Positions 7,627 through 18,473 are shown, numbered from the stretch's first letter. The stretch: DNA of 35,117 nucleotides from Ilumatobacteraceae bacterium (GCA_013213745.1 JABSQH010000028.1:1-35117); one strand, 5' to 3'. Notes: generated by a model not told the origin, from the letters alone. Translations and numbers: made by a program.

Positions 7627-10600
7627 CCGACACCAATGTGAGAGCAGCCGTCGCCGCATTGGCCGCCGAACGGATCCTCGTGCTCGACGGACCCCTCGGA
7701 ACGGAAATCCAGAAGCTGGGGTTGAGCGACGAGCAGTTTCGCGGCGAGCGCTTCGCCGACCACGCCCACGACCTGTCCGGCAACAACGAACTGGTCGCGC
7801 TCACCCAGCCCGACGCGCTGCGCACGATTCACCTGCGCTATTGCGAAGCAGGTGCCGACATCATCGAGACCAACACGTTCTCGGCCACGCGCATCGCCCA
7901 AGCGGACTACGGCATGACCGAGGTCGTGCGCGACCTCAACATCGCCGCTGCACGCATCGCTCGCGAGGCGGTCGAAGAAGCCCACGGCACCGATGGCCGG
8001 CGGCGGTTCGTCGCGGGGGCGGTCGGGCCGACCAATGTCACCTTGTCGATTTCGCCGCGCGTCGAGGATCCCGGCTACCGGGCGGTGACGTTCAACGAGC
8101 TGGCCGACGCGTATCAGCAACAGATCGAGGCGCTCGTCGAGGGCGGCGTCGACCTCTTGCTGATCGAGACGATCTTCGACACCCTCAATGCGAAAGCAGC
8201 CATCGTCGCCGCCCGCCGGGCGATGCGCACCGGCGGGTTCGAGGTGCCGTTGATGATCTCGGGCACCATCACCGATCGGTCGGGACGGACACTGTCGGGG
8301 CAGACGCCGCGCGCGTTCTGGCAGTCGGTGCGCCACGCCGATCCGTTGACGGTCGGCCTGAACTGTGCGCTCGGCGGTACCGAGATGCGTCCCCACCTCG
8401 CCGAGATCGCCGCGGTCGCCGACACGCTGATCTGCGCGTATCCAAACGCTGGTCTGCCCAACGAGCTCGGTGGCTACGACGAGACACCGGACACCACGTC
8501 GAGCATTCTCGGCGAGTTCGCCGAAGCGGGATTACTCAACGTGGTGGGTGGCTGTTGCGGTACGACGCCCGCACACATCGCCGCGATTGCGCACGCGGTA
8601 TCCGCCGAGTCGCCGCGCCTGAGTCCGGCGCGCACGCCGCGTCTCGAGCTGAGCGGCCTCGAGCCGTTCGCGCTGACCGAGGACATTCCCTTCGTCAACG
8701 TCGGTGAACGAACCAACATCACCGGCTCGGCGCGGTTCCGTCGATTGATCAAGGAGAACGACTACGCCACCGCGCTCGACGTGGCCCGACAGCAGGTCGA
8801 CAACGGCGCCCAGGTCATCGACATCAACATGGACGACGGGCTCATCGACGGCGTCGAAGCGATGACCCGGTTCTGCAACCTCATCGCATCCGAACCCGAC
8901 ATCGCCCGCGTCCCCGTGATGGTCGATTCGTCGAAGTTCGCGGTGATCGAGGCCGGACTCCAGTGCATTCAAGGCAAGTCGATCGTCAACTCGATCTCGC
9001 TCAAGGAGGGCGAAGAGGCGTTCCGTGCTCAAGCCCAGACGTGCCTCGACTACGGCGCCGCGGTGATCGTGATGGCGTTCGACGAAGAGGGTCAGGCCGA
9101 CACCGCCGACCGCAAGGTCGAGATCGCTACTCGGGCGTACCGCTTGCTGGTCGACGAAATCGGCTTCCCGCCCGACGACATCATCATCGACCCGAACATC
9201 TTCGCCGTCGCCACCGGCATCGAAGAGCACGATCGGTACGGCCTCGACTTCATCGAGGCCACCCAGCGGATCATCGACGGCCTGCCCTACGCCAACGTGT
9301 CCGGCGGAGTGTCCAACCTGTCGTTCTCGTTCCGGGGCAACGACGCAGTGCGCGAGGCGATGCACTCGGTGTTCCTGCTGCACACCATTCGTGCCGGCAT
9401 GCGACTCGGCATCGTCAACGCCGGCCAGCTGGCCGTGTACGAACAGATCGACGCAGAACTTCGTGAGCTGTGCGAAGACGTCGTGCTGGCCCGCCGTCCC
9501 GATGCGACCGAGCGCTTGCTCGAGGCCGCCACGAGCTTTGCGGGCAGCGGCGACGACGGGGTCGAGGAAGCCACCGCCGAGTGGCGTGAGCTGCCGGTCG
9601 AGCAGCGGCTCGAACACGCCCTCGTCAACGGGATCACTGCGCACATCGATGACGACGTCGAAGAGGCGCGTGCGGCCGCAGGTCGCGCCGTCGAGGTCAT
9701 CGAGGGCCCGCTGATGACCGGGATGAACGTCGTCGGCGACCTGTTCGGTGCCGGCAAGATGTTCCTCCCGCAGGTGGTCAAGTCAGCACGCGTGATGAAG
9801 CAGGCGGTGGCCTATCTCACGCCGTACATCGAGGCCGAGGGATCCGAAGACGAGGCCGCTGCGGTGAGCGCCGGTCGTGTGCTGATGGCCACGGTCAAAG
9901 GCGACGTGCACGACATCGGTAAGAACATCGTCGGCGTGGTGCTCGGGTGCGCCAACTACGAGGTGATCGACCTCGGCGTGATGGTGCCTGCGCAACAGAT
10001 CCTCGACACCGCAGTGGCGCGCGAGGTCGACGTGATCGGCCTGTCTGGTCTGATCACACCCTCGCTCGACGAGATGGTCAACGTCGCCGGCGAGATGGAG
10101 CGCCGGGGACTCGAGTATCCGTTGCTGATCGGCGGAGCGACCACGAGCCGGCTGCACACCAGCTTGAAGATCGACCCGGCGTACCACGGGCCCGTCGTGC
10201 ACGTCGCCGACGCCAGTCGTGCCTCGACGGTCATCTCCAGCCTGCTGTCCGACGAGGCGCGTGAACCGTTCATGGCCGAGATCGCCGCCGACTACGCACG
10301 AGTGGCGGCGCGCCATGCCGAAGCATCCGTCGAACGCGAGCGCATCTCTCTCGACGCGGCGCGGCGCAACCGACTGCAGCCGCGATTCGACCCCTCGACG
10401 GTGGTGCCACCGACCTACACCGGCACCCGCGTGTTCCGTGACATCGACGTCGCTTCGCTGGTCGACGTGATCGATTGGACACCGTTCTTCCGCACGTGGG
10501 GGATTCGCTCGAAGTACCCCGAGGTCCTCGACGATCCGGAGTTCGCCGAGGCGGCTCGGTCGCTGTTCGCCGATGCCGAGGCGATGCTCGGGCGGATTGT

Positions 10601-11312
10601 CGACCAGCGATGGTTCCACCCGGCCGCGGTGGTTGGATTCTGGCCGGCGAACGCCGACGGCGACGACGAGATCGCGGTGTACACCGACAGCTCGCGCCGC
10701 GCCGTCCGCGCCCGGTTCCAGGGAATCCGTCAACAGGCTGCTCGTCGCGACAACAAGCCCAACTTGTGCTTGTCGGACTTCGTTGCGCCGCGCGGGATCG
10801 ACGATCACGTCGGCGGGTTCGTGGTCACGGTCGGAGCCGAGGAGATCGCCCTCTCCGAGCAGTTCGAGGCCGACAACGACGACTACTCGTCCATCATGTT
10901 GAAAGCCCTCGCCGACCGACTGGCCGAGGCGCTCGCCGAGCGGATGCACCAGCGTGTCCGCACCGACCTGTGGGGATACGCACCCGACGAGCGGCTCGAC
11001 GCCGCCGCGCTCCTCAGTGAGCGATTCCAAGGCATTCGACCCGCACCGGGATATCCGTGCCAGCCCGATCACTCCGAGAAGGAGACACTGTTCGACCTGC
11101 TCGATGCGGAGGCGTCCATCGGTGTGCGCCTCACCGAGTCGTACGCCATGTGGCCGGGCTCGTCGGTGTCGGGGCTGTACTTCGCTCATCCGGAGGCCAA
11201 GTACTTCGGCGTCGGCAAGATCCAGCGCGATCAGCTCGAGGCCTATGCCAAGCGCAAGGACTGGAGCGTCGACGAAGCCGAACACCACCTCGCGCCGATC
11301 TTCGACGCCTGA
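7623..11312 (+). CDS. metH: Cobalamin-dependent methionine synthase
   Basis: 1229 aa, full length (E. coli 1227). It transfers a methyl group from methyl-tetrahydrofolate through cobalamin to homocysteine. Domains in order: homocysteine-binding barrel (about 1-330) with zinc ligands Cys248 in GLNCALG and Cys311/Cys312 in GGCCGTTP; pterin-binding barrel (about 350-620) opening with [13 protein letters not shown]; helical cobalamin cap (about 650-740); B12-binding Rossmann domain with lower-ligand His763 in DVHDIGKN; C-terminal reactivation domain with Arg1139 in RPAPGYP for SAM binding. ATG 7623 is preferred because GGAGGG lies at 7611-7616 and the codon overlaps the upstream stop (ATGA). The reactivation domain is present, so a flavodoxin-type partner elsewhere is expected. 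metF is not in this window. Confidence 0.97.
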   Translation: MTDTNVRAAVAALAAERILVLDGPLGTEIQKLGLSDEQFRGERFADHAHDLSGNNELVALTQPDALRTIHLRYCEAGADIIETNTFSATRIAQADYGMTEVVRDLNIAAARIAREAVEEAHGTDGRRRFVAGAVGPTNVTLSISPRVEDPGYRAVTFNELADAYQQQIEALVEGGVDLLLIETIFDTLNAKAAIVAARRAMRTGGFEVPLMISGTITDRSGRTLSGQTPRAFWQSVRHADPLTVGLNCALGGTEMRPHLAEIAAVADTLICAYPNAGLPNELGGYDETPDTTSSILGEFAEAGLLNVVGGCCGTTPAHIAAIAHAVSAESPRLSPARTPRLELSGLEPFALTEDIPFVNVGERTNITGSARFRRLIKENDYATALDVARQQVDNGAQVIDINMDDGLIDGVEAMTRFCNLIASEPDIARVPVMVDSSKFAVIEAGLQCIQGKSIVNSISLKEGEEAFRAQAQTCLDYGAAVIVMAFDEEGQADTADRKVEIATRAYRLLVDEIGFPPDDIIIDPNIFAVATGIEEHDRYGLDFIEATQRIIDGLPYANVSGGVSNLSFSFRGNDAVREAMHSVFLLHTIRAGMRLGIVNAGQLAVYEQIDAELRELCEDVVLARRPDATERLLEAATSFAGSGDDGVEEATAEWRELPVEQRLEHALVNGITAHIDDDVEEARAAAGRAVEVIEGPLMTGMNVVGDLFGAGKMFLPQVVKSARVMKQAVAYLTPYIEAEGSEDEAAAVSAGRVLMATVKGDVHDIGKNIVGVVLGCANYEVIDLGVMVPAQQILDTAVAREVDVIGLSGLITPSLDEMVNVAGEMERRGLEYPLLIGGATTSRLHTSLKIDPAYHGPVVHVADASRASTVISSLLSDEAREPFMAEIAADYARVAARHAEASVERERISLDAARRNRLQPRFDPSTVVPPTYTGTRVFRDIDVASLVDVIDWTPFFRTWGIRSKYPEVLDDPEFAEAARSLFADAEAMLGRIVDQRWFHPAAVVGFWPANADGDDEIAVYTDSSRRAVRARFQGIRQQAARRDNKPNLCLSDFVAPRGIDDHVGGFVVTVGAEEIALSEQFEADNDDYSSIMLKALADRLAEALAERMHQRVRTDLWGYAPDERLDAAALLSERFQGIRPAPGYPCQPDHSEKETLFDLLDAEASIGVRLTESYAMWPGSSVSGLYFAHPEAKYFGVGKIQRDQLEAYAKRKDWSVDEAEHHLAPIFDA

Positions 11313-11330
11313 GCCCTCGTCCAACCACTG

Positions 11331-11359
11331 CGACATCAGGTGCCAGGCACCAGATGTCG
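11331..11359. terminator. Strong hairpin between convergent metH and MFS genes
   Basis: CGACATC, a mismatched A, then GGTG, a CCAGG loop, then CACC, a mismatched A and GATGTCG: an 11-bp stem with one A-A mismatch lying 18 nt after metH and 19 nt before the end of the opposite gene. The near-symmetry suits a terminator used from both sides. Only a weak AATTAA follows on the plus strand. Confidence 0.55.
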
Positions 11360-11378
11360 GAATTAACGTGATCGGGCG

Positions 11379-12575
11379 CTACGACTCCCGCCGAGTGCCG
11401 GCCACGGCCGACTCGGCCCGTCCCTCGTAGGGGCCGAAGCGGAACAACGCGGCGAGTCCCAGGGCGACAGCAGCGCCGGCGAAGAGGGCTGCGGTCGCGG
11501 AAGCACTGATCAAGAGCAGCGCAGCCGCGAGGGGGCCGATGGTCTGCCCGAGGCGCGACGCACCGACCGAGATCGAGATGATGGCGGCGCGGTGGTCAGC
11601 CGGTGCCAGATCCGTGATCCGATCCTGGATCGCGGGGATGAGGACACCTTCGCCCGCGCCGTAGACCAAGGCGCCGACAACCAGGAGCACGGCCGTTGCT
11701 GCAATGCCGACGAGCATCAAGCCAGCGGCGAACAGCAGCGCGCAGACGACGAACAGCATGCGGCCGTCGACGAATCGTCGGAGTCGCACGATGTTGAAGG
11801 CAACGATCGTCGACGACACTGCAGGAAGCGCCAGGAAGACGCCGCGTATCCCTGCGTCGTAGCCGAACTGCTCTTCGAGATGCAACGGCAACGTCGAAAG
11901 CACCACACCGAAGATCAGCACGAACGCGACCATCCCGCCGATCAGGATGAGCACGACCTCTGGTCGCCGGGCGACGTCGCCGACACCGGCGAGCTGTTCG
12001 CGCACAGATTGCGAGCGATCTCCATCACCCGGCTCGAGCGCCGCCAGGGCCACCGCCGCGGTGACCAATGCGAAGACGTAGGGGGCCAGTGCCGCACGCC
12101 ACCCGAACAGCTCCGTCAGCACGCCGCCGATCAGTGGAAACACCGCAATACACACCGTGAGAAATGCGGCATTGCGGCCGATTAGTCGCGTTCGTTCGTC
12201 TCCTTCCCAGTGATCGCCGATCAGGACCACTGCCAGGTTGATGAGCCCGGCGGCGCCGAGGCCCATGCCCAAACGAGCAACGACCAGCGCTGGGAACGTC
12301 GGTGCGAGGATCGCGGCAACGCCGAACACGCCGAACACCGCAAGGCACGGCACCAGTACTCGGCGCCGGCCGAGGCGGTCGGCGAGAACACCGACGACCG
12401 GAGCGACGATCACCCCGGGGAGCGAGCCTGCTGCAATGAGGACTCCGGCGCCGCTGTCGCCGACACCGAAGTCGTCGAGGATGTTCGGGATCGCCGGCGA
12501 CAACAATGTGTTGGCCATGATCCCGGTCGCCGTGACCGCCAGGATCAACCCCAGAATCGGACGGCGATCGGTCAC
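11379..12575 (-). CDS. MFS transporter, DHA1 drug-efflux type
   Basis: 398 aa from GTG 12575, about twelve hydrophobic segments, a normal size for the DHA1 family. The signature loop between segments 2 and 3 reads GVLADRLGRRRVLVP, matching the MFS motif A pattern (G-x-x-x-D-R-x-G-R-R). A repeat of the GPLAAALLL type occurs in the C-terminal half. Probable proton-coupled export of a small molecule; the substrate cannot be told. TAGCGT lies 6 nt upstream of the GTG with no Shine-Dalgarno, again suggesting a leaderless message. It is divergent from the aquaporin gene and convergent with metH. Confidence 0.8.
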   Translation of the reverse strand: MTDRRPILGLILAVTATGIMANTLLSPAIPNILDDFGVGDSGAGVLIAAGSLPGVIVAPVVGVLADRLGRRRVLVPCLAVFGVFGVAAILAPTFPALVVARLGMGLGAAGLINLAVVLIGDHWEGDERTRLIGRNAAFLTVCIAVFPLIGGVLTELFGWRAALAPYVFALVTAAVALAALEPGDGDRSQSVREQLAGVGDVARRPEVVLILIGGMVAFVLIFGVVLSTLPLHLEEQFGYDAGIRGVFLALPAVSSTIVAFNIVRLRRFVDGRMLFVVCALLFAAGLMLVGIAATAVLLVVGALVYGAGEGVLIPAIQDRITDLAPADHRAAIISISVGASRLGQTIGPLAAALLLISASATAALFAGAAVALGLAALFRFGPYEGRAESAVAGTRRES

Positions 12576-12581
12576 CGCCGC

Positions 12582-12587
12582 ACGCTA
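12582..12587 (-). promoter_or_regulatory. -10 hexamer TAGCGT for leaderless MFS gene
   Basis: On the minus strand TAGCGT ends 6 nt before the GTG at 12575. No Shine-Dalgarno is present between it and the start. Confidence 0.35.
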
Positions 12588-12697
12588 GCCATCGCGAGTC
12601 GGGCCAGCGTTCGCGTTTCGCTGCGCGCCGATGACGTACCGTGACACCAGCGGTCGCGTCGACGGGGCCGGCCGCGTCCCGAACGGGGGAGTACAGA

Positions 12698-13423
12698 ATG
12701 AACGAACACGCACGGACCGGGATCGTCGAAGCGATCGGTACGGCGGTCTTGGTGATCGGTGGACCGGGCACTGCGATCTTCGCCACCGGCGCCTACAACG
12801 AGGGTCTCAGTGTGGGGATCCTCGGTGTATCGCTGGCCTTCGGTCTGAGCCTGTTGTGCATGGCCTACCTGATCGGGCGGATCACCGGCTGTCACATCAA
12901 CCCGGCAGTCACGTTGGGCATGATCCTCACCGGCAAGCTCGACGCCGCCAAGTCGGCGCCGTATTTCGTCGGTCAAGTGCTCGGTGGTATCGCCGGCGCG
13001 GCGATCATCTTCCTCGCGCTCACCGGCACCGACGGGTATCTCGACATCGCTCAGGACGGCGGTTTCGCGTCGAACGGCTACGGCGAACACAGCCCCGGAG
13101 GATTCGACCTGCTCTCGGTGGCGATTCTCGAGATCGTGATCTCGACGATCTTCGTGTTGATCGTGCTCGGCACCACCGACTCGTCGGGTGTCCCCAATGG
13201 GTTCGGTCCGATCGCCGCGGGTCTCGGCCTCACGCTGGTGCACCTGATCTCGATTCCGGTGTCGAACACCTCGGTCAACCCTGCTCGCTCGATCGCCACT
13301 GCCGTGTTCCAAGGCGACTGGGCCCTCGGGCAGGTGTGGGCATTCATCGTGTTCCCGCTGGTCGGCGCACTGCTGGCTGGCGCGATCTGGCTGGTGGTCG
13401 GGCCGACTCGCGAGGCCGCCTGA
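12698..13423 (+). CDS. aqpZ: Aquaporin Z-like water channel
   Basis: 241 aa. ATG 12698 (MNEHARTG) is chosen over an upstream in-frame ATG at 12641 because GGGGGAG at 12685-12691 sits 6 nt before it. The protein has six membrane segments and the two half-helix NPA motifs, GCHINPAVTLG in the first half and NTSVNPARS in the second. The aromatic/Arg constriction looks water-selective: Phe in the second segment (SLAFGLSL), His in TLVHLIS, Thr in NTS and Arg in NPAR, as in AqpZ. No long loop typical of glycerol facilitators is evident. It precedes the complex I operon by 90 nt but is probably separate. Confidence 0.9.
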   Translation: MNEHARTGIVEAIGTAVLVIGGPGTAIFATGAYNEGLSVGILGVSLAFGLSLLCMAYLIGRITGCHINPAVTLGMILTGKLDAAKSAPYFVGQVLGGIAGAAIIFLALTGTDGYLDIAQDGGFASNGYGEHSPGGFDLLSVAILEIVISTIFVLIVLGTTDSSGVPNGFGPIAAGLGLTLVHLISIPVSNTSVNPARSIATAVFQGDWALGQVWAFIVFPLVGALLAGAIWLVVGPTREAA

Positions 13424-13472
13424 CCGCTTGATCTGGCTCGCTGAACGAGGCCCACAAGAGGGTGGCGATCGT

Positions 13473-13503
13473 TTGGGAAGAAATTCACGAGCCCTGATAG
13501 CTT
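13473..13503 (+). promoter_or_regulatory. Candidate promoter of the nuo operon
   Basis: TTGGGA at 13473-13478 and an extended -10, TGA followed by TAGCTT at 13498-13503, with a 19-bp spacer. The -10 ends 10 nt before the nuoA ATG, which has no Shine-Dalgarno, so the message may be leaderless or have a very short leader. Confidence 0.35.
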
Positions 13504-13513
13504 CGCATCTGCG

Positions 13514-13879
13514 ATGTCGGAGTTTCTCCGCGACTATTTGACCGTTATCTGGTTCGGCGCGGCTGCGCTGGCGATCGGTGCGATCTTGCTCGGCGCTGCC
13601 GCGCTCGTACGTCCCTCGCACCCGAACTTCGAGAAATCGATCGCCTACGAGTCGGGCGTCGATCCGGTCGGGATCGGATGGTCGCAAAGTCAAATCCGCT
13701 ACTACGTGTTCGCGTTGCTCTTCGTCATCTTCGACGTCGAGGCGGTGTTCTTGTTCCCGTGGGCCGCGAACATCGAGCGATACGGCGCCTTTGGCCTGAT
13801 CGTCATGGTCGTCTTCATCGTGCTGTTGCTCGACGGTTTGGTCTACGCCTGGAAGCGAGGGTTGTTGCGATGGGTCTAG
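13514..13879 (+). CDS. nuoA: Complex I subunit A
   Basis: 121 aa with three membrane helices, the size and fold of NuoA/ND3. The conserved matrix-side loop between helices 1 and 2 reads [15 protein letters not shown], the family's (Y/A)ES/C G region; the usual Cys of ND3-type loops is replaced by Ser here, as in many bacteria. The helix 2 start, [22 protein letters not shown], carries the conserved acidic residues of the quinone-site/proton-pathway junction. First gene of the operon; its stop overlaps nuoB by 10 nt. Confidence 0.96.
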   Translation: MSEFLRDYLTVIWFGAAALAIGAILLGAAALVRPSHPNFEKSIAYESGVDPVGIGWSQSQIRYYVFALLFVIFDVEAVFLFPWAANIERYGAFGLIVMVVFIVLLLDGLVYAWKRGLLRWV

Positions 13880-14487
13880 TCGACCGCGGCCGGATGCCTG
13901 CGCCGCTCACCAAGTTGTTCAACATGAGCCGCTCGTACTCGCTGTGGGTGTACCAGTGGGGCCTGGCCTGTTGCGCCATCGAAATGGGCGCAGCGTTCGG
14001 ATCGCCGCGCTACGACGTGATGCGTCTCGGCGTGATCCCGTTGCCGGCCAGCCCGCGGCAGGCCGATTTCGTGTGTATCTCCGGCACGGTGACCGACAAG
14101 ATGGCGCCGGCGATCAAGCGTCTGTGGGAGCAGATGCCCGAACCGAAGTACTCGATCTCGATGGGCTCGTGCGCCAACTGCGGTGGGCCGTACTGGGACA
14201 GCTACTCGGTCACCAAGGGCGTTGATCAGATCATTCCGATCGATGTGTACGTGCCGGGCTGCCCGCCTCGTCCCGAGGCCTTGCTCGAGGGCGTCGTGCT
14301 CTTGCAGCAGCGGATCAAGAACGAGGACATGGCGGCCAAGTGGCGTGGCGATGAGTACCGCAACAACCGTCGTGAGTACGAAGTCGATGACGGCGGGTAT
14401 CGCACGCATGGCGTGTCCGGCGACCCGATCCCGAGCAACGTGCCGCCACGAGAGCCCATCGTGGTGGGCGGTGGCCCCATTGAGTGA
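13870..14487 (+). CDS. nuoB: Complex I subunit B (cluster N2 protein)
   Basis: 205 aa from ATG 13870. It holds the terminal 4Fe-4S cluster N2, which hands electrons to quinone. The four ligands are visible: the adjacent Cys34-Cys35 (GLACCAIE), Cys101 (MGSCANCGG) and Cys131 ([11 protein letters not shown]). The invariant WGLAC and [12 protein letters not shown] segments are present. Overlaps nuoA by 10 nt and nuoC by about 8 nt, implying translational coupling. Longer than the minimal ~160 aa form because of a polar C-terminal tail ([11 protein letters not shown] and following). Confidence 0.97.
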   Translation: MGLVDRGRMPAPLTKLFNMSRSYSLWVYQWGLACCAIEMGAAFGSPRYDVMRLGVIPLPASPRQADFVCISGTVTDKMAPAIKRLWEQMPEPKYSISMGSCANCGGPYWDSYSVTKGVDQIIPIDVYVPGCPPRPEALLEGVVLLQQRIKNEDMAAKWRGDEYRNNRREYEVDDGGYRTHGVSGDPIPSNVPPREPIVVGGGPIE

Positions 14488-15184
14488 CGACCAGGCCACC
14501 GAGGAATCCGACACCGACACGCTTGCACTGCCCGGTGACGGACTGCGCGAGGGGATCGTCGACGATCTGCGCGAGCGCATCGGCGACGCGCTCATCGACG
14601 CGCACATCAGCCCGAACGACGACCTGTGGGTACGTGTCACGACCGATGGATGGAAAGACACCGGGACGGCGTTGAAGGCCGCCGGGTTCGATCACTTCTG
14701 CTTCTTGTCGGCGATCGACTGGATGCCGTCGCCGTACGGCACCGGCGAGGACGATCCCGACGCCGAGCCGAAAGAGCCCGACACCGAGATCGTCCAGGGT
14801 GTCACGGGCGGCGAGACTCGGCTGCAGGTGTTCGCCCGGCTCACGGATCTCGATCGCCATGTCGGCATCACGATCAAGGCCGATGTTCCCGACGACGAGC
14901 CGCTGGTCGACACGTGGACCGAGTCGTTCGCCGGGGCCAACTGGCATGAGCGTGAGTGCCATGAGATGTTCGGGATCGGCTTTGTCGGCCACCCCGACTT
15001 GCGCAACATGTACCTGCCGACCGACTTCGAGGGGCACCCGCTGCGCAAGGATTTCCCGCTGCTGGCCCGCATGGTCAAGCCGTGGCCCGGGATCGTCGAC
15101 GTCGAACCGATGCCCGAGTTCGACGAAGAAGAGAAGAACGACGACCAGAAAGAAGACGAGTCGACGGAGGGCGAGTCCTCATGA
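14480..15184 (+). CDS. nuoC: Complex I subunit C (30 kDa)
   Basis: About 234 aa. The start is uncertain: TTG 14480 has GGCGGTGG at 14467-14474 about 5 nt upstream and is preferred; GTG 14471 would add three residues. The family core is clear: [17 protein letters not shown], then W-E[21 protein letters not shown], then [24 protein letters not shown]. It packs against NuoD in the peripheral arm and carries no cofactor. It has an acidic N-terminal extension and a very acidic Glu/Asp tail ([12 protein letters not shown]). It is not fused to NuoD, unlike E. coli. Its stop overlaps the nuoD start as ATGA. Confidence 0.94.
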   Translation: MSDDQATEESDTDTLALPGDGLREGIVDDLRERIGDALIDAHISPNDDLWVRVTTDGWKDTGTALKAAGFDHFCFLSAIDWMPSPYGTGEDDPDAEPKEPDTEIVQGVTGGETRLQVFARLTDLDRHVGITIKADVPDDEPLVDTWTESFAGANWHERECHEMFGIGFVGHPDLRNMYLPTDFEGHPLRKDFPLLARMVKPWPGIVDVEPMPEFDEEEKNDDQKEDESTEGESS

Positions 15185-16353
15185 CCATGCTTTCTGACCG
15201 CCAGCAGTTGAGTTACATCGCGTCGCAGGCTGCTGATGCGCGTCTGAACGTCGAGTTGGAGACCGAGGGGATGACCCTCAACATCGGTCCCCAGCACCCG
15301 GCCACGCACGGCACGCTGCGCATCATCTGTCGCCTCGACGGCGAGCAGGTGGTGTGGGCCGAACCGTCGGCGGGCTACATGCACCGTGGCTACGAGAAGC
15401 TCACCGAGGTTCGCACGTTCCCGCAGGTGACCACACTGATCAACCGCATCGACTGGCTCGGCAGCTTCGCCAACGAGGTGCCGTTCATCCTCGCCGCCGA
15501 GAAGCTGATGGAGATCGAGGCGCCGCCACGTGCGCAGGTCATCCGCACGATCCTGTTTGAGCTGTCGCGTATCGCCAACGTGTCGCTGTTCCTCGGCGAC
15601 CTCGGTGTGCAGATGGGCGCAATCACTCCGGTGTTCCTCGCCTTCCGCGACCGGGAGTACGTTCTCAACCTCATCGAGGGCGCCACCGGCGGTCGCTTTC
15701 ACCCGAACTTCGACCGCATCGGTGGTCTCAAGGACGACCTGCCCAAGGGCTGGATCGACGAGACCCGCCAGGTGATGATCAAGTTGCAGCAGTTCTGCGA
15801 CACGATCGAAGACCTGCTGTTCGGCAACGAGATCTTCCAGAGCCGCATGCGCGGCATTGGCATCATCCCCGCCGACATCGCCAAGAGCTACGGCTTGTCG
15901 GGCGCCAACCTCCGAGCGAGCGGCATCGACTACGACCTGCGGCGCGATCAAGAGCTGCCTATGGCCTGGGACAAGGCCGACTGGCGGGTGTGGACCCATC
16001 CCGACGGTGACAGCTTCGCCCGCTGCTGGGTGCGGCTGCAGGAGACGCGCGAGTCGTGCAAGATCGTCGAGCAGTTGCTCGATCAGATTCCGGCCGGCCC
16101 GATCATGACCAAGGTGCCGCGGATCATCAAGGTGCCCGAGGGCGAGGCCTGGGTGGCGACCGAGAACCCGCTCGGTGAGATGGGCTACTACGTCGTGTCG
16201 AAAGGCGACTTGGGCCCATTCCGGGTGAAGATCCGTTCGGCGAGCTTCAACAACATCTCCGTCGTGCCGTGGGCACTGAAGGGCGTGTACGTCCCCGACG
16301 TCATCACGATCCTCGCCTCGTTGTATTTCATCTTGGGCGACATCGATAGGTAG
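15181..16353 (+). CDS. nuoD: Complex I subunit D (49 kDa, quinone site)
   Basis: 390 aa from ATG 15181, with GGAGGG at 15166-15171. It forms the quinone chamber with NuoB. Conserved segments include NIGPQHPATHGTLR (quinone-binding His), GYMHRGYEK, a REPLICA of the NiFe-hydrogenase-like fold through RTILFELSRIAN, and the C-terminal EGEAWVATENPLGEMGYYVVS and DIVITxLASLYF-like end. Arg89 in LINRIDWL aligns by eye with the arginine near cluster N2 (Arg84 of Thermus Nqo4, Arg85 of mammalian NDUFS2), the methylation target of NDUFAF7. That matters because a MidA/NDUFAF7-type gene ends this operon. Next gene is nuoH, 3 nt away; nuoE, F and G are absent between them. Confidence 0.96.
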   Translation: MTMLSDRQQLSYIASQAADARLNVELETEGMTLNIGPQHPATHGTLRIICRLDGEQVVWAEPSAGYMHRGYEKLTEVRTFPQVTTLINRIDWLGSFANEVPFILAAEKLMEIEAPPRAQVIRTILFELSRIANVSLFLGDLGVQMGAITPVFLAFRDREYVLNLIEGATGGRFHPNFDRIGGLKDDLPKGWIDETRQVMIKLQQFCDTIEDLLFGNEIFQSRMRGIGIIPADIAKSYGLSGANLRASGIDYDLRRDQELPMAWDKADWRVWTHPDGDSFARCWVRLQETRESCKIVEQLLDQIPAGPIMTKVPRIIKVPEGEAWVATENPLGEMGYYVVSKGDLGPFRVKIRSASFNNISVVPWALKGVYVPDVITILASLYFILGDIDR

Positions 16354-16356
16354 TTC

Positions 16357-17412
16357 GTGAGCGCCGTTCTTGCTGTTGAGGTTCCGTACTGGGGGCAGTC
16401 GCTGCTGCGCGTCCTCGGGGGGCTCGTCGCCGTGCTCTTGCCGGCCGGCACCATCGTCTACCTGTTCCTGTTCAAGATGATGTCGTTCATGCAGAGCCGC
16501 CTGGGCCCGATGGAGGCCGGCCCCTACGGCTCGTTGCAGCTCGTTGCCGAGGTCGGCAAGTGGATGCAGAAAGAAGACCTCGCTCCGGAGAACGCCGACC
16601 GGACCATCTTCAAGATGGCCCCGCTCGTCGTGTTGGTGTCGACGTTCCTCCTCGTCGCCGTCATCCCGTTCGGGCCCGATGCCTACTTCACGAACTTCGC
16701 CGTCGGCGTGTTCTTCGGCCTGGCGGTGTCGTCGATCAGCGTGCTCGGGATCCTCATCGCCGGTTGGGCCAGCGCCAACAAGTACTCACTGCTCGGCGGC
16801 CTGCGTGCCGCCGGCCAGCTGATCGCGTACGAGCTACCGCTGGTGCTGGCAACGCTCGGCGTGGTGATCCAGGCCGAGTCGATGAACTTCCAAGAGATCG
16901 TCGTGGCGCAGAACACCGGGGCCATCTTCGGCTTCGAGTGGCTGGGCAACCCGTTCATCTTCACTCAGTTCATCGGGTTCTTGATCTTCATGATCGCCGT
17001 GCAGGCCGAGCTGACGCAGGCACCGTTCGACATGCCGATCGCCGAGTCGGAACTCGTATCGGGTTACATGACCGAGTACTCCGGCTTCCGCTTCTTGATC
17101 TTCTTCATCGCCGAGTTCGCCACCGCCGGCATCTTCGCCCTTATCGCCTCGCTGCTGTTCCTCGGCGGTTGGGGCGTGCCGTTCGTGTGGTTCGACTGGA
17201 ACTCGCTCGACGACGTCAGCTGGTGGATGAACCTCGTTGGTCCGCTCATCATGCTGACCAAGATGCTGCTGTTGACCTTCATCATCATGTGGGTCAGATT
17301 CAGTTACCCCCGCTTCCGCGAGGACCAGCTGCAGACATTTGCCTGGAAGGTGCTGATTCCGCTGTCGCTCGCCAATATCGGTATCACCGCGATCTTGAAG
17401 GTGGCGGTGTGA
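16357..17412 (+). CDS. nuoH: Complex I subunit H (ND1)
   Basis: 351 aa from GTG 16357, 3 nt after nuoD. It links the peripheral arm to the membrane pump, with about eight hydrophobic helices. Family marks: [30 protein letters not shown] in the first loop (the RxGP and P-GxxQ region lining the quinone tunnel), [15 protein letters not shown], and the [27 protein letters not shown] loop rich in conserved Glu/Asp. The direct D-to-H junction is what distinguishes this operon from the standard 14-gene order. Confidence 0.96.
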   Translation: MSAVLAVEVPYWGQSLLRVLGGLVAVLLPAGTIVYLFLFKMMSFMQSRLGPMEAGPYGSLQLVAEVGKWMQKEDLAPENADRTIFKMAPLVVLVSTFLLVAVIPFGPDAYFTNFAVGVFFGLAVSSISVLGILIAGWASANKYSLLGGLRAAGQLIAYELPLVLATLGVVIQAESMNFQEIVVAQNTGAIFGFEWLGNPFIFTQFIGFLIFMIAVQAELTQAPFDMPIAESELVSGYMTEYSGFRFLIFFIAEFATAGIFALIASLLFLGGWGVPFVWFDWNSLDDVSWWMNLVGPLIMLTKMLLLTFIIMWVRFSYPRFREDQLQTFAWKVLIPLSLANIGITAILKVAV

Positions 17413-17428
17413 TCGAGGAGATTCGCTG

Positions 17429-17911
17429 ATGCCCAAGGTTCCCGGCCTCATCAAAGGACTCGGTGTCACCCTCGGCACGCTCGGCAAGACCGTGACCGAG
17501 GGTGCGGCCACCGTCCAGTACCCGCACGAGAAGGAAGCACCACCGGTGCGCGCCCGCGGCGTCATCGCGCTGCACGAGGGCAACTGCACCGCCTGCATGC
17601 TGTGCGCTCGTTCGTGCCCCGACTGGTGCATATACATCGAAGGCCACAAGCAGCTCGCCCCGCCCCGCCGCGCCGGCGGCAAGCCACGCCAGGTCAACCA
17701 TCTCGACCGCTTCGACATCGATTACGCGCTGTGCATGTACTGCGGCATTTGTGTCGAGGTGTGCCCGTTCGACGCGTTGTTCTGGAGTCCCGAGTACGAG
17801 TACTCCGAGCCACGCATCGCCGACCTGTTGCACGACAAGGACAAGCTCGGCGAGTGGATGGAGACCGTTCCCGAGGCGCCGGCCCTGGAAGCGGGAGCCC
17901 AGTCCAAGTGA
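17429..17911 (+). CDS. nuoI: Complex I subunit I (two 4Fe-4S ferredoxin)
   Basis: 160 aa from ATG 17429 with GAGGAG at 17415-17420. Two classical CxxCxxCxxxCP motifs hold clusters N6a and N6b: Cys53, 56, 59, 63 ([13 protein letters not shown]) and Cys102, 105, 108, 112 ([12 protein letters not shown]). An N-terminal amphipathic segment probably lies on the membrane. In an enzyme lacking NuoEFG this subunit would be the outermost iron-sulfur protein and the likely docking point for an electron donor such as ferredoxin; that is inference from related 11-subunit enzymes. Confidence 0.96.
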   Translation: MPKVPGLIKGLGVTLGTLGKTVTEGAATVQYPHEKEAPPVRARGVIALHEGNCTACMLCARSCPDWCIYIEGHKQLAPPRRAGGKPRQVNHLDRFDIDYALCMYCGICVEVCPFDALFWSPEYEYSEPRIADLLHDKDKLGEWMETVPEAPALEAGAQSK

Positions 17912-17945
17912 GCGTCGAAGTGAACGTCGAGCCGAGGATGCGCCG

Positions 17946-18470
17946 GTGATCGCGCAAGCTGCCTCCGACAGCATCAACGTCGCGCAGAACGTCGGCTTCG
18001 GCATCATCGCGGCGCTGATGATCTTTGCCGCGCTCAGCGTGGTCACCACGCGGAACGTCGTGCACGCCGCGTTGTGGCTCGTGCTCGTGCTCGCTGGTGT
18101 CGCTGCGCAGTACATCCTCGCTGCTGCCGAGTTCGTCGCCGCATCCCAAGTGCTCGTGTACATCGGCGCCGTGATGGTGCTGTTCCTGTTCGGCATCATG
18201 CTCACCCGCGCCCAGATCGGCCACGAAAAGGGACTCAACAACCCGACGTGGGCCCTGGGTATCCCGGTAGCCATCGTGTTGCTCGGACTGCTCGCCTGGG
18301 TGATCATCGACGCCTTCGAAGACGATGTGCTGCCCGATCGTGGACCCACACCGACGGTCGCCCTCTCCGATCAGTTCCTGTCGATCTACCTCATCCCGTT
18401 CCTGGCCCTGTCGTTCGTGCTGCTCGCCGCCGCCATCGGTGCCATCGTCCTCGCCAGGAAAGATCGGTAA
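17946..18470 (+). CDS. nuoJ: Complex I subunit J (ND6)
   Basis: 174 aa from GTG 17946, with GAGG at 17934-17937. No ATG/GTG/TTG in frame lies between the nuoI stop and this codon. Five hydrophobic helices; the third carries the conserved VYIGAVMVLFLFGIML with its pi-bulge region, the mark of NuoJ/ND6. A 34-nt gap after nuoI is the widest non-coding stretch among the first seven genes. Confidence 0.94.
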   Translation: MIAQAASDSINVAQNVGFGIIAALMIFAALSVVTTRNVVHAALWLVLVLAGVAAQYILAAAEFVAASQVLVYIGAVMVLFLFGIMLTRAQIGHEKGLNNPTWALGIPVAIVLLGLLAWVIIDAFEDDVLPDRGPTPTVALSDQFLSIYLIPFLALSFVLLAAAIGAIVLARKDR

Positions 18471-18473
18471 CTC

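Noticed and set aside
13678-13869. A longer N-terminus for nuoB
   Set aside because: It would lie wholly within nuoA, reads as Arg-rich text, and NuoB proteins start close to ATG 13870.
16351-16360. Remnant of nuoE-F-G between nuoD and nuoH
   Set aside because: Only 3 nt separate the two genes, so there is no room for any remnant.
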